Source: Pseudomonas sp. P5_109
Lineage (GTDB): Bacteria; Pseudomonadota; Gammaproteobacteria; Pseudomonadales; Pseudomonadaceae
Length of the DNA: 64,000 bases
NCBI RefSeq assembly: GCF_034009455.1
Contig: NZ_CP125380.1
Location: forward strand, 5,779,501 to 5,843,500
Direction: 5' to 3'
Shown here: positions 11,486 to 20,133 of the stretch, one piece after another
Layout: each line of letters opens with the position of its first letter
Numbering within the stretch: position 1 is the stretch's first letter
Translations under genes and position numbers: made by a program
Notes under the pieces: model-generated
Database searches by the model: none
Seen by the model: the letters and a program-made list of their open reading frames with translations, nothing else
Told to the model about the DNA's origin: nothing

Positions 11486-12262
11486 TCAGTCGCCGTAAAT
11501 ATCTGACTTGAAGTACTTCTCGGAAATCTTCTGGTACTCGCCACTGCTGCGAATGCCATCAATGGCCGTGTTCAGTTCGCTGACCAACTCGGTATTGCCC
11601 TTGCGCACGGCAATCCCGGCACCTTCCCCCACATACTTCGGATCTTTCAACTCCGGCCCGACAAAGGCATAACCCTGGCCACGCGGCATCGACAAGAAGT
11701 CATTGAGCGGAATGGTGTCGGCAAAAATCGCGTCGAGGCGACCGGCCGCCAGGTCCATGTAGATTTCTTCGTTGTTGCTGTAGCGCTTGACGTTGATGCC
11801 CTTGGGCTCGAACACCTCGGAGGCGTAACGGTCGGTGGTGGTGGCGCGCTGCACGCCGACGGTCTTGCCCTTGAGGCTGGCGTACTGGTCATCCACCACC
11901 GCGCCGTCCTTCATCACCAGGCGCGACGAGGTGAAATAGTACTTGTGGGTGAAGTCCACCGACTTCTTGCGGTCTTCGTTGATGGTCATGGACGACAGCG
12001 CCATGTCGATTTTCTTCACCTTCAGGGAAGGAATCAGACCATCGAACTCGCCTTCGACCCACACACACTTGACCTTCATCTGCGCGCACAGGGCGTTGCC
12101 GATGTCATAGTCAAAACCGACGATCTCGCCTTTGTCGGTTTTCGAGGCGAACGGTGGGTAAGCGGCTTCAATGCCGATGCGCAGGGTTTTCTCGGCGGCA
12201 AACACAGAACTGCACGCCAACAGGCTCAGGGCCAGACCGGTGATGAGGGGGAACTTCTTCAT
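11486..12262 (-). CDS. Orphan amino-acid ABC transporter substrate-binding protein (arginine/ornithine/lysine type)
   Basis: 258 residues with a signal peptide ([20 protein letters not shown], cleavage near FAA-EKT). The mature protein is a cluster 3 binding protein of the HisJ/ArgT/AotJ kind ([32 protein letters not shown] in segments; [21 protein letters not shown]). It stands alone without permease or ATPase genes, as the comparable gene PA3865 does beside dauBAR. By position it may supply arginine, possibly D-arginine, for the Dau enzymes via a shared permease. Start chosen at MKKF; the longer open frame upstream is REP-derived and intergenic. Confidence 0.85.
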   Translation of the reverse strand: MKKFPLITGLALSLLACSSVFAAEKTLRIGIEAAYPPFASKTDKGEIVGFDYDIGNALCAQMKVKCVWVEGEFDGLIPSLKVKKIDMALSSMTINEDRKKSVDFTHKYYFTSSRLVMKDGAVVDDQYASLKGKTVGVQRATTTDRYASEVFEPKGINVKRYSNNEEIYMDLAAGRLDAIFADTIPLNDFLSMPRGQGYAFVGPELKDPKYVGEGAGIAVRKGNTELVSELNTAIDGIRSSGEYQKISEKYFKSDIYGD

Positions 12263-12453
12263 GTTCGTTTCTCGCGGGTTGTTGTTGGTTTGGCAAGACA
12301 GAAGAAAAAGCTGAAACGGGGCGGGAACCTTTTTTGTACTTATAATTCCATACTGGACTTTTATGTATGAATCGTCAATGAGGCAAATGCAGCCCGTGCC
12401 GGTTGATGGTCGGGTGGTGGATCTGCAAGGTATTGGCTGAATTAGATGGCCTC

Positions 12454-12526
12454 TTCGCGAGCAAGCCCGCTCCCACAGGGTTCTGTGTCGTACACAAAAC
12501 CCTGTGGGAGCGGGCTTGCTCGCGAA
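12454..12526. repeat. REP doublet forming a near-perfect 35-bp hairpin
   Basis: Left and right halves match over about 35 bases with a single mismatch, including the normally divergent spacer, leaving almost no loop. It lies between the end of moaE and the upstream region of the binding-protein gene and could serve as the moaCDE transcript end. Confidence 0.9.
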
Positions 12527-12551
12527 GGCTGACTTCAGAACGCCGCAGAAA

Positions 12552-13004
12552 CTACTGCTTCCAGCGATCCGCCGCCGCATGATCACTGTCACGCCCCTCA
12601 ACCCAACGCGGTCCGTCGCTGGTGTTTTCTTTCTTCCAGAACGGTGCACGGGTTTTCAGGTAATCCATGACAAAGGCGCAGGCGTCGAACGCCGCCTGCC
12701 GATGGGCGCTGGCTGCGCCGACGAAGACAATCGGCTCGCCCGGTTCAAGGCCGCCGATGCGGTGCAACACTTCCAGCTTGAGCAGCGGCCAGCGTTGCCC
12801 GGCCTCGATGGCGATCTTGCCGAGGGCCTTTTCAGTCATGCCGGGATAGTGCTCGAGGAACATCCCGGCGACGTCCAGGCCGTCATTGAAGTCGCGCACG
12901 TAGCCGACAAAACTCACCACCGCACCCACGCCGACATTGGCATCGTGCATGGCATTGACTTCGGCACCCGGGTCGAACGGCGTGGACTGCACGCGAATGG
13001 CCAT
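12552..13004 (-). CDS. moaE: Molybdopterin synthase catalytic subunit MoaE
   Basis: 150 residues. Typical MoaE segments: [15 protein letters not shown] near residue 26, [51 protein letters not shown], and the active-site lysine in APFWKKE. With thiocarboxylated MoaD it inserts the dithiolene sulfurs into cyclic pyranopterin to give molybdopterin. It is the last gene of moaC-moaD-moaE; a GGAGG site lies ahead of the start, just past the moaD stop. Confidence 0.95.
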   Translation of the reverse strand: MAIRVQSTPFDPGAEVNAMHDANVGVGAVVSFVGYVRDFNDGLDVAGMFLEHYPGMTEKALGKIAIEAGQRWPLLKLEVLHRIGGLEPGEPIVFVGAASAHRQAAFDACAFVMDYLKTRAPFWKKENTSDGPRWVEGRDSDHAAADRWKQ

Positions 13005-13007
13005 GGT

Positions 13008-13250
13008 TCAGCCTCCGGTCACGGTCGGAAAGAATGCCACTTCATCGCCCTCGCTGACCGGCTCGTCGAGCTGGCACAAGTCTTCGTTGCGGGCGCACAT
13101 CAGGTTCTGCTCGCTCAACACCTCGGCACCGTCACGTTGGACCAACAGCGCGCGGACGTCGTCGACGGTGGCGAAGTTGCCTTCTACTTTCACCGAGTCC
13201 AGACCCAGCGCTTCACGATAACGGGCGAAAAACTTCACGGTCACGTTCAT
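13008..13250 (-). CDS. moaD: Molybdopterin synthase sulfur-carrier subunit MoaD
   Basis: 80 residues, beta-grasp fold, ending in the Gly-Gly (TVTGG) that is adenylated and thiocarboxylated. It starts [16 protein letters not shown]. The start ATG overlaps the moaC stop (ATGA), with GGAGC as ribosome site inside moaC, so translation is coupled. It donates sulfur to MoaE. The longer reading frame upstream of the ATG lies within moaC and is rejected. Confidence 0.94.
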   Translation of the reverse strand: MNVTVKFFARYREALGLDSVKVEGNFATVDDVRALLVQRDGAEVLSEQNLMCARNEDLCQLDEPVSEGDEVAFFPTVTGG

Positions 13251-13720
13251 GGCTGCTCCGCCTGGAAGTGACCGCTCTTGCCGCCGAGCTTCTCCAGCAG
13301 GCGCACGCTTTCGATGGTCATGCCGCGATCGACGGCCTTGCACATGTCATAGATCGTCAGCGCAGCGACGCTGGCGGCGGTCAGGGCCTCCATCTCGACG
13401 CCGGTCTGCCCGGACAGCTTGCAGCGGGCCACGATGCGCACCGAATCGTCGCCTTCGGCACTGAGCTCGACCTTGACGCCGGTCAGCATCAGCGGGTGGC
13501 ACAGGGGAATCAGATCGCTGGTTTTCTTCGCCGCCTGGATGCCGGCAATGCGCGCCACGGCAAACACATCACCCTTGGGGTGGCCGCCGCTGACGATCAT
13601 CTTCAGGGTTTCGGGCAGCATGCGCACCAGCGCTTGAGCGGTCGCCTCACGGAACGTCACGGCTTTTTCAGTGACGTCGACCATGTTGGCGCGACCTTGG
13701 GAATCGAGATGAGTCAGCAC
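13247..13720 (-). CDS. moaC: Cyclic pyranopterin monophosphate synthase MoaC
   Basis: 157 residues. The conserved MoaC core is present: [38 protein letters not shown] with [27 protein letters not shown] in segments, and a lysine-rich end ([12 protein letters not shown]). It uses a GTG start with AGGAG seven bases upstream. It converts the MoaA product to cyclic pyranopterin monophosphate. moaA and moaB are not in the window. Confidence 0.95.
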   Translation of the reverse strand: MLTHLDSQGRANMVDVTEKAVTFREATAQALVRMLPETLKMIVSGGHPKGDVFAVARIAGIQAAKKTSDLIPLCHPLMLTGVKVELSAEGDDSVRIVARCKLSGQTGVEMEALTAASVAALTIYDMCKAVDRGMTIESVRLLEKLGGKSGHFQAEQP

Positions 13721-13805
13721 GGGATTACTCCTGATCAGGAATCCCGATTGTAAACCTGCGGGTCAATTTTCCGCACCTTAGATTGCATGAACAACCTGGA
13801 ACCAA

Positions 13806-13895
13806 TGTGGGAGCGGGCTTGCTCGCGAAGAGGGAGTGTCAGCCACCCTCAATGTTGCCTGACACAACGCTTTCGCGAGCAAGCCCGCTCCCACA
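13806..13895. repeat. REP doublet (GTGGGAGCGGGC type)
   Basis: Inverted pair of TGTGGGAGCGGGCTTGCTCG. The spacer contains GTGTCAG and CTGACAC, themselves inverted, as in the doublet at 52304. Lies between moaC and the phoH terminator. Confidence 0.92.
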
Positions 13896-13914
13896 AGGGA
13901 ATTTTGTCCGGCAT

Positions 13915-13946
13915 AAAAAACCGGGCGACCTCACGGCCGCCCGGTT
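13915..13946 (-). terminator. Rho-independent terminator of the PhoH gene
   Basis: On the minus strand, AACCGGGCG ... CGCCCGGTT is followed by a run of Ts, 12 bases past the phoH stop codon. Confidence 0.88.
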
Positions 13947-13957
13947 CCGGTGGACAG

Positions 13958-15352
13958 TTACAAATGCGTTTCGGCGTATTCGGCCAGGATCGAGCGTGGT
14001 ACCCCTTGCAGAGTGATGTGCACCCCGTTCGGGAAGTCCTTGAAGCGTTCAGTGAGGTAGGTCAGCCCGGAGCTGGTCGCGGACAGGTAAGGGGTGTCGA
14101 TCTGCGCCAGGTTGCCCAGGCACACCACTTTGGAACCGGCGCCGGCACGGGTGATGATGGTTTTCATCTGGTGCGGCGTGAGGTTCTGGCATTCGTCGAT
14201 CAAAATCAGGCTCTGCTGGAAGCTGCGGCCCCGGATGTAGTTGAGGGATTTGAACTGCAACGGCACTTTGCTGAGGATGTAGTCGACGCTGCCATGGGTG
14301 CTTTCGTCATCCATGTGCAAGGCTTCGAGGTTGTCGGTGATGGCGCCCAGCCACGGCTCCATTTTTTCCGCCTCGGTGCCGGGCAGGAAGCCGATTTCCT
14401 GGTCCAGGCCCTGCACGCTGCGGGTGGCGATGATGCGGCGATAACGTTTGCTGACCATGGTCTGCTCGATCGCAGCGGCCAGCGCCAGGATGGTTTTACC
14501 GGAACCTGCAGCACCGGACAGGTTGACCAGGTGGATATCCGGATCGAGCAACGCGTACAGCGCCAGGCTCTGATAGATATCACGCGGCTTGAGGCCCCAG
14601 GCTTCCTGGTGCAACAGCGGTTCCTGGTGCAGGTCGAGGATCAGCAAGCGGTCCTCTTCGATCTCCTTGATCCAGCCGACAAAGCCCTGTTCATCAATGA
14701 TGAATTCGTTGATGTGCACCGCCGGCAGGTTGTCGATCAATTGCACCTGATGCCAGGTGCGGCCGTGGTCCTGACGGGTTTCGACCTTGCTTACGCGGTC
14801 CCAGAATGAGCCGGTCATGTTGTGGTAGCCATTGGGCAGCAAGGACACGTCGTCGACCAGTTGGTCGGTGCTGTAGTCCTCGGCCGCAATCCCGCAGGCG
14901 CGCGCCTTGAGGCGCATGTTGATGTCTTTGGTGACCAGCACCACGGGCTTCTTCGGGTCGCGGGTGTGCAGGTCGATCAGTTGATTGATGATTTTGTTGT
15001 CGTTCAGGTGCTCGGGCAGAATCAGGTTCGGCTCGGCGTGTTTGCTCATCAGAATTGACAGCAAACCCTTGGGTCCGCTTTTGCCACGCTGGATCGGCAC
15101 ACCCTGCTCGACGTCCTCGGGTGAGGCATCGCCCAAGGTCTTGTCGATCAGGCGGATGGCCTGGCGGCATTCGGCGGCAACGCTGTGATGCCCGCTCTTG
15201 AGCTTGTCGAGCTCTTCAAGCACGGTCATCGGGATCGCGACGTGGTGTTCTTCGAAGTTAAGCAGCGCGTTTGGATCGTGAATCAATACGTTGGTATCGA
15301 GTACATAAAGGATTGGCTGGTTGGAAGAAGAGCTACGTCCGTGATCATCCAT
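13958..15352 (-). CDS. PIN-PhoH ATPase/ribonuclease-like protein
   Basis: 464 residues. The N-terminal PIN domain begins YVLDTNVLIHDPNALLNF, with acidic metal-site residues and ELDKLKSG. The C-terminal PhoH P-loop domain has Walker A GAAGSGKT and Walker B LILIDECQN. This YlaK-type fusion is proposed to couple an RNA helicase-like ATPase with an endoribonuclease, but its physiological role is not settled. ATG with AAGGTGA upstream. It is followed by its own terminator. Confidence 0.9.
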   Translation of the reverse strand: MDDHGRSSSSNQPILYVLDTNVLIHDPNALLNFEEHHVAIPMTVLEELDKLKSGHHSVAAECRQAIRLIDKTLGDASPEDVEQGVPIQRGKSGPKGLLSILMSKHAEPNLILPEHLNDNKIINQLIDLHTRDPKKPVVLVTKDINMRLKARACGIAAEDYSTDQLVDDVSLLPNGYHNMTGSFWDRVSKVETRQDHGRTWHQVQLIDNLPAVHINEFIIDEQGFVGWIKEIEEDRLLILDLHQEPLLHQEAWGLKPRDIYQSLALYALLDPDIHLVNLSGAAGSGKTILALAAAIEQTMVSKRYRRIIATRSVQGLDQEIGFLPGTEAEKMEPWLGAITDNLEALHMDDESTHGSVDYILSKVPLQFKSLNYIRGRSFQQSLILIDECQNLTPHQMKTIITRAGAGSKVVCLGNLAQIDTPYLSATSSGLTYLTERFKDFPNGVHITLQGVPRSILAEYAETHL

Positions 15353-15656
15353 ACTCGGTCACCTTTGTGGGAGCCATTCGACGCAATACCTTGGCGGTGC
15401 TGCGCCTCGAAGTGACTGCCGAATACACCTGCGGGGACTCAAGTGTTCTGCCTACATGCGGGGTCTTGGAAGACGCCACCTGTGTTGCAGGTTTCGGCGG
15501 TCTGTCTTCGTAATACTCCAAAACGTGTGACAAAAAAAATACTTTGACGCTTTTTTGAAGTTTATTTTTCAGATTGACCAATAGCACTTGGCGGACTGCC
15601 ATCACCCGTTTAAAGTCGGAAGTCCACCTGCAACGAATCCCCTGCCAAAATCGGCA
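15353..15656. other. Intergenic region upstream of the PhoH gene
   Basis: About 300 bases, with an A/T-rich stretch at 15520-15570 that could hold the phoH promoter. I see no convincing gene or recognised RNA. Confidence 0.4.
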
Positions 15657-15680
15657 AAAACCCAATGTTTACGGGGTTTT
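15657..15680 (-). terminator. Terminator of the polysaccharide-deacetylase-like gene
   Basis: AAAACCC-N10-GGGTTTT, followed on the minus strand by more Ts, starting 7 bases past the stop codon at 15687. The stem is short, so the call is moderate. Confidence 0.6.
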
Positions 15681-15686
15681 GTCGTT

Positions 15687-16811
15687 TCAGCGAAACGCGT
15701 CCTGGCAATCCTCCCAACCGATGCCGGCCGGCGCCGTTTGCGTGACCAGCCACGGCAACGCCGTTTTCACCCCATCCTGCTTCACATTGAAATTGATCAC
15801 CCCGTGCCGCCACAGCAGCATCAAGGTCAGCACCCGTTGCGCACTCTGGTTGCCCTTGAGTTTGCCGGCGCCATCCTGGGCATCGATGTCCCACAAGGCT
15901 ACCTGCAAGCCCTGAGTCTTGAAGAAGCTTTCGGCATCGGAACGGCGCTGGCCATCCGGCGGGCGGAACAGCGGCACGTAGTTCTCCGGCAGCTTGCTTT
16001 TGACCAGTTCGGCGCTGCGGCGCACCGAATCCTGCCAGCCCTGCCAATAGCTGTGGGAGCGGAATTCCCAGCCTTGCACACCGATGCACTGGGTCGAGTA
16101 GGTCGCTTGCAGGTCGCTCACCGAATGCTCGGCCAAACGGGTCTGGATGTCCTTGCCAAGGACGAAGAACGTTGCGCTCATGTTCGACTTGCGCAGGTAC
16201 TCGGTGACCCAGGCGGTATTGTCCGGCGCGGCGTTGGCGGCACTGTCGAAAGTCAGCAGAAACAGCCGGTCATGCATCTCGTCGCCGCTGCGCTCATAGT
16301 CACCGAAACGATCGACTTCGCTGCTGGTTTGCGGGAACAGCGCGGCCTTGCGTAACTGCTCGTCCAGGTATTGGCTGTGAAACACACGGCTCGGCTCGGC
16401 CCACTTGATGTAGTAGCTGTCTGCACTGACCTGGAACTTGCCAGCCTGTTCACGCAGGGTGGGCATATCTTCGACCAGAAAACAGAAGGAGGCATCCTGG
16501 TCGCAGCTCTGTTGGGCGAAGTTGTAGTTGGCCAGCAGCCGTTGCCACATGCGCTGGCGAACCCGGTTGACCGACTCCAGATTGATCGTGCGCAGGCCCA
16601 GGCGCTGGGCCAGGGCGGGTTCATCCAGCGATTCGCTGGCCAACAGGACACTGGAAAACATCAGGATCTCGGCCCTCGACGCCACGTCGAACAGCGTCGG
16701 GTTGCCGAGTTTTTCCGGCCAGGTGCCGCGATCAAGCGTCGCCACATCGCCCGGTGCCGCGATGGTGCCGAAGCTCAGTAGCCAGACCGAAATGAGAAAA
16801 GCGATACGCAA
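15687..16811 (-). CDS. Secreted polysaccharide deacetylase-like protein (NodB-homology fold)
   Basis: 374 residues from a TTG start at 16811, eight bases after GGAG. This gives a signal peptide MRIAFLISVWLLSFGTIAAP. A longer ORF upstream is REP sequence and rejected. The C-terminal half resembles the polysaccharide deacetylase barrel: LFLLTFDSAANAAP (motif 1 region, though the usual TFDD is TFDS), MSATFFVLGKDIQ, EFRSHSYWQGW (motif 2, H-S/T-x), and LFRPPDGQRRSD (RPP motif). The change in the first metal-binding Asp pair leaves activity uncertain. The N-terminal half is unrecognised. Confidence 0.72.
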   Translation of the reverse strand: MRIAFLISVWLLSFGTIAAPGDVATLDRGTWPEKLGNPTLFDVASRAEILMFSSVLLASESLDEPALAQRLGLRTINLESVNRVRQRMWQRLLANYNFAQQSCDQDASFCFLVEDMPTLREQAGKFQVSADSYYIKWAEPSRVFHSQYLDEQLRKAALFPQTSSEVDRFGDYERSGDEMHDRLFLLTFDSAANAAPDNTAWVTEYLRKSNMSATFFVLGKDIQTRLAEHSVSDLQATYSTQCIGVQGWEFRSHSYWQGWQDSVRRSAELVKSKLPENYVPLFRPPDGQRRSDAESFFKTQGLQVALWDIDAQDGAGKLKGNQSAQRVLTLMLLWRHGVINFNVKQDGVKTALPWLVTQTAPAGIGWEDCQDAFR

Positions 16812-16887
16812 TGGGATGTCTCCATAACAAAACCCGCGCGGCACTATAGCTGATCCAGGCACACCTCCTGCAGCAACACTGAACCAC

Positions 16888-16977
16888 TGTGGGAGCGGGC
16901 TTGCTCGCGAAGGCTGTGTATCAGTCGACATTTTCGGTGAATGTCATACCGCATTCGCGAGCAAGCCCGCTCCCACA
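16888..16977. repeat. REP doublet (GTGGGAGCGGGC type)
   Basis: Inverted copies of TGTGGGAGCGGGCTTGCTCG in the divergent gap between the deacetylase-like gene and yaaA. It generates spurious in-frame extensions of both neighbouring ORFs. Confidence 0.92.
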
Positions 16978-17074
16978 GGTTTGTGGCGAACCGCTGATCA
17001 CCTATGACCCTGATAGCTGGAGTCAACGAAGACAACCCCCTAGAATCGCCGCCACGATTAAAGGAGACGACTTC

Positions 17075-17854
17075 ATGCTGATGGTGATTTCACCCGCCAA
17101 GACCCTCGACTACGAAACACCGCCGGCGACCCAGCGCTTCACCCAGCCGCAGTACCTCGACCACTCCCAGGAGTTGATCCTGCAATTGCGCGAGCTGACG
17201 CCCGCGCAAATCAGCGAGTTGATGCACGTTTCCGACAAGATCGGCGGGCTCAACGCCGCGCGTTTCGGCAGCTGGACACCCGCCTTCACCCCGGAAAACG
17301 CCAAGCAGGCACTGCTGGCCTTCAAGGGCGATGTGTACACCGGCATGAATGCGCAAACCCTCAGCGAAGCCGATTTCGATTACGCCCAAAAACACCTGCG
17401 CATGCTCTCGGGCCTGTATGGCCTGCTGCGCCCGCTGGACCTGATGCAACCCTATCGCCTGGAGATGGGCACCAAGCTGGCCAACGCCCGGGGCAAGGAT
17501 TTGTATGCCTTCTGGGGCACACGCATCAGCGAATGGCTGAACGAAGCCCTGGTCGATCAGGGCGATGACGTGCTGCTCAACCTGGCGTCCAACGAGTATT
17601 TCTCGGCGGTCAAACGCAACGCCTTGAACGCGCGCATCATCAATACCGAATTCAAGGACCTGAAGAACGGCCAGTACAAGATCATCAGCTTCTACGCGAA
17701 AAAGGCCCGCGGCTTGATGAGCCGCTTCGTCATCGAGGAACGCATCAACGATCCGGCGACCCTCAAGCAATTCGACGTTCAAGGCTATCGCTACAGCGCC
17801 GAGCAGTCTAAACCGGACAATCTGGTGTTCCTGCGCGATCACGCACCAGAGTGA
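17075..17854 (+). CDS. yaaA: Peroxide stress protein YaaA (UPF0246)
   Basis: 259 residues, the usual family length. It starts [16 protein letters not shown] after AAGGAG. Family segments seen: FSGDVY-equivalent [32 protein letters not shown] in parts, [34 protein letters not shown] in parts. In E. coli YaaA lowers free iron and limits DNA damage during peroxide stress. It stands alone, with a stem-loop downstream. The long frame running upstream through the REP element is not part of the gene. Confidence 0.93.
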   Translation: MLMVISPAKTLDYETPPATQRFTQPQYLDHSQELILQLRELTPAQISELMHVSDKIGGLNAARFGSWTPAFTPENAKQALLAFKGDVYTGMNAQTLSEADFDYAQKHLRMLSGLYGLLRPLDLMQPYRLEMGTKLANARGKDLYAFWGTRISEWLNEALVDQGDDVLLNLASNEYFSAVKRNALNARIINTEFKDLKNGQYKIISFYAKKARGLMSRFVIEERINDPATLKQFDVQGYRYSAEQSKPDNLVFLRDHAPE

Positions 17855-17862
17855 TGCATCTG

Positions 17863-17898
17863 GTCGGCGCACGACCTCCACAACCTTCGTGCGCCGAC
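17863..17898 (+). terminator. Stem-loop after yaaA
   Basis: Perfect 12-bp arms (GTCGGCGCACGA / TCGTGCGCCGAC) around a 12-base loop, 8 bases after the stop codon. No T tract follows, so termination efficiency is uncertain. Confidence 0.6.
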
Positions 17899-18331
17899 CC
17901 TGGACTCACTTCAGTCTTCCCCCGCCTTTTCGCCATTTTTATGGCGCCATAAAAACACCACCCGGTTTTCTAACTTTAGTTTCACTCGACTTCAATCTTT
18001 TTTTTGCGTAGTGGCACTGATTTTTTTTAACAGTGCTGGCAAAAAACTATCCTCCCCAATTATCCGCCTATATATAAAGGGCGAAACGGCAAGTGCTATC
18101 AGTTTGAGAGCAGTGCCATCTTTCTCAATATTTCAAAAAATTTCAGATTTCGCGATGGATGGACTGGAACTATGTCCAAACGCGCCGTTCATACCACCGG
18201 TAACGATTCTCGCCGAGCGTGTACGAGATAACTTACGCAGATAAGCGATTCATGTAGCCAAGTTGTAATAATAACTTGCGCTGATTAATCACTGATTTGG
18301 ACAACAGCAAGCGGACAGGAGATAACGCGGT
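17899..18331 (+). promoter_or_regulatory. algD upstream control region
   Basis: An A/T-rich region unlike its neighbours, as expected of the large algD regulatory region. A candidate AlgU/sigma-22 promoter is GAACTA (18167-18172), 16 bases, then TCATA (18189-18193), which would give a leader of over 450 bases. CCGTTCATACC at 18185 resembles an AlgR site (CCGTTCGTC core). Both assignments are by eye and imperfect. The long A/T-rich region itself is certain. Confidence 0.45.
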
Positions 18332-18370
18332 ATGACTATCCCCTACAAGGCCACGGCAGCGCCCTTATAA
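18332..18370 (+). CDS. Putative 12-residue leader peptide in the algD 5' region
   Basis: ATG at 18332 with AGGAG ten bases upstream encodes MTIPYKATAAPL followed by TAA. It lies about 300 bases before algD, directly ahead of a series of stem-loops. It looks like a translated leader ORF, but there is no comparative support here and it may be chance. No function can be read from the peptide. Confidence 0.3.
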   Translation: MTIPYKATAAPL

Positions 18371-18372
18371 AC

Positions 18373-18587
18373 GTGCTCACCCGAGCACCAAACCGCTTGA
18401 TCCACGGGCTTTCGGCCTGACATCAAGCGTGTAATACCTTTGCGCCAGCATCCCCTGAAAGGAGGATCGGCTGCATAACAGGGCAAATTATAATTATAAG
18501 GCCTAGTTGCGCACCCCTTGAGTGCACTTATTTAGACACTCGTAATTCATATGCCAGCACACGGCATTGTTGCGCCTGCAAGGCGCA
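18373..18587 (+). promoter_or_regulatory. Structured algD leader with four perfect stem-loops
   Basis: Perfect stems: GTGCTC/GAGCAC (18373-18388), GCTTGAT/ATCAAGC (18395-18428), ATGCC/GGCAT (18551-18567) and TGCGCC/GGCGCA (18571-18587). An AAAGGAGGA site at 18457-18465 could bind RsmA/RsmE-type regulators. A long untranslated algD leader is known in P. aeruginosa; the structure here is read from sequence only. Confidence 0.5.
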
Positions 18588-18665
18588 CTTTCGAGTGCAT
18601 TAAAACACGCTGAACACCATTAACTCCGGCCATCTAATGGCTTGATCAATACAGAGGTAATTGCG

Positions 18666-19982
18666 ATGCGCATCAGCATTTTTGGTTTGGGTTACGTCGG
18701 CGCAGTCTGTGCCGGTTGCCTGTCTGCACGGGGTCATGACGTCGTTGGCGTCGATGTGGCCAAAGACAAGATCGATATGATCAATGCCGGCAAATCGCCG
18801 ATCGTTGAACCGGGCCTTGGCGAACTTCTGGCCCAGGGCATCCAGACCGGTCGTCTGCGCGGCACCACCAACTTCGCCGAGGCGATTCGCGACACCGACC
18901 TGTCGATGATCTGCGTGGGCACACCGAGCAAGAAGAACGGCGACCTGGAGCTGAACTACATCGAGGCCGTGTGCCGCGAAATCGGTTTTGTCCTGCGTGA
19001 CAAGACTACCCGCCACACCATCGTCGTACGCAGCACCGTACTGCCGGGCACCGTGGCCAACGTGGTCATCCCGATTCTCGAAGACTGCTCCGGCAAGAAG
19101 GCCGGTGTTGATTTCGGCGTAGCCGTGAACCCTGAGTTCCTGCGCGAAAGCACCGCCATCGCCGACTACGACCAGCCGCCAATGACCGTCATCGGCGAGT
19201 TCGACAAAGCGTCCGGCGACGTTCTGCAATCGCTGTACGAAGAGCTCGACGCTCCGATCATCCGCAAGGACATCGCGGTCGCCGAGATGATCAAGTACAC
19301 CTGCAACGTGTGGCACGCCACCAAGGTCACCTTCGCCAACGAAATCGGCAACATCGCCAAGGCGGTCGGCGTCGACGGTCGCGAAGTGATGGACGTGGTC
19401 TGCCAGGACAAGACCCTCAACCTGTCCCAGTACTACATGCGCCCGGGCTTCGCCTTCGGCGGCTCGTGCCTGCCAAAAGACGTGCGTGCCCTGACCTACC
19501 GCGCCGGTTCCCTGGACGTGGAAGCGCCGTTGCTCAACTCGCTGATGCGCAGTAACGAATCCCAGGTGCAGAACGCTTTCGACATCGTTTCCAGCCACGA
19601 CAAACGCAAAGTCGCCCTGCTGGGCCTGAGCTTCAAGGCCGGCACCGACGACCTGCGCGAAAGCCCGCTGGTTGACCTCGCGGAAATGCTGATCGGCAAG
19701 GGCTACGACCTGAGCATCTACGACAGCAACGTCGAGTACGCCCGCGTTCACGGCGCGAACAAGGATTACATCGAGTCGAAGATTCCTCACGTCTCGTCGC
19801 TGCTTAACGCTGACTTCGACGATGTGATCAACAACTCCGACGTGATCATCCTCGGCAACCGCGACGAGAAATTCCGCGCCTTGGCGCAGAACGTTCCGCA
19901 CGGCAAGCAGGTGATCGACTTGGTCGGCTTCATGTCCAAAGCCACCAGCGTCAGCGGCCGTACCGAAGGGATCTGCTGGTAA
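18666..19982 (+). CDS. algD: GDP-mannose 6-dehydrogenase AlgD
   Basis: 438 residues. N-terminal Rossmann motif [14 protein letters not shown] at residues 6-19; catalytic cysteine region [17 protein letters not shown]-terminal UDP/GDP-binding domain ([20 protein letters not shown] in segments). It oxidises GDP-mannose twice with NAD to GDP-mannuronate, the committed step in alginate synthesis, in the cytoplasm. First gene of the alginate operon, preceded by the long leader. A REP doublet separates it from alg8. Confidence 0.97.
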   Translation: MRISIFGLGYVGAVCAGCLSARGHDVVGVDVAKDKIDMINAGKSPIVEPGLGELLAQGIQTGRLRGTTNFAEAIRDTDLSMICVGTPSKKNGDLELNYIEAVCREIGFVLRDKTTRHTIVVRSTVLPGTVANVVIPILEDCSGKKAGVDFGVAVNPEFLRESTAIADYDQPPMTVIGEFDKASGDVLQSLYEELDAPIIRKDIAVAEMIKYTCNVWHATKVTFANEIGNIAKAVGVDGREVMDVVCQDKTLNLSQYYMRPGFAFGGSCLPKDVRALTYRAGSLDVEAPLLNSLMRSNESQVQNAFDIVSSHDKRKVALLGLSFKAGTDDLRESPLVDLAEMLIGKGYDLSIYDSNVEYARVHGANKDYIESKIPHVSSLLNADFDDVINNSDVIILGNRDEKFRALAQNVPHGKQVIDLVGFMSKATSVSGRTEGICW

Positions 19983-19988
19983 GCCCCC

Positions 19989-20088
19989 TGTAGGAGCGAG
20001 CTTGCTCGCGATGCACCTGAGAACACCGCTGGGTATCAGATACCCAGCGTCATCGTTGGCGACCATCGCGAGCAAGCTCGCTCCTACA
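19989..20088. repeat. REP doublet (TGTAGGAGCGAGC type) between algD and alg8
   Basis: Inverted pair of TGTAGGAGCGAGCTTGCTCG. The spacer holds an additional perfect palindrome, CGCTGGGTATC-A-GATACCCAGCG (20027-20049). It lies within the alginate operon and so is in the transcript. Confidence 0.93.
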
Positions 20089-20133
20089 GGTTTGTACGCC
20101 TGCGTTAACCCGAGATCTAGACGGATGCAGATT

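Noticed and set aside
11402..13895. Regular repeated motifs suggesting a CRISPR array
   Set aside because: The repeats are inverted pairs scattered between genes, not direct repeats with uniform spacers; they are REP doublets, and no cas genes are present.
16812..16931. N-terminal extension of the deacetylase-like protein to 414 residues
   Set aside because: The extra residues (SRASPLPQW) are REP-encoded, and the TTG at 16811 has a good ribosome site and gives a signal peptide.
17985..18040. TGGCAC-like sequence upstream of algD as a sigma-54 promoter
   Set aside because: The -24-like TGGCAC at about 18010 is followed by a T run without the required GC at -12.
18011..18244. 77-codon ORF in the algD upstream region
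   Set aside because: It lies in A/T-rich regulatory sequence with no ribosome site, an odd composition and no recognisable domain; stops are rare by chance over this short length.
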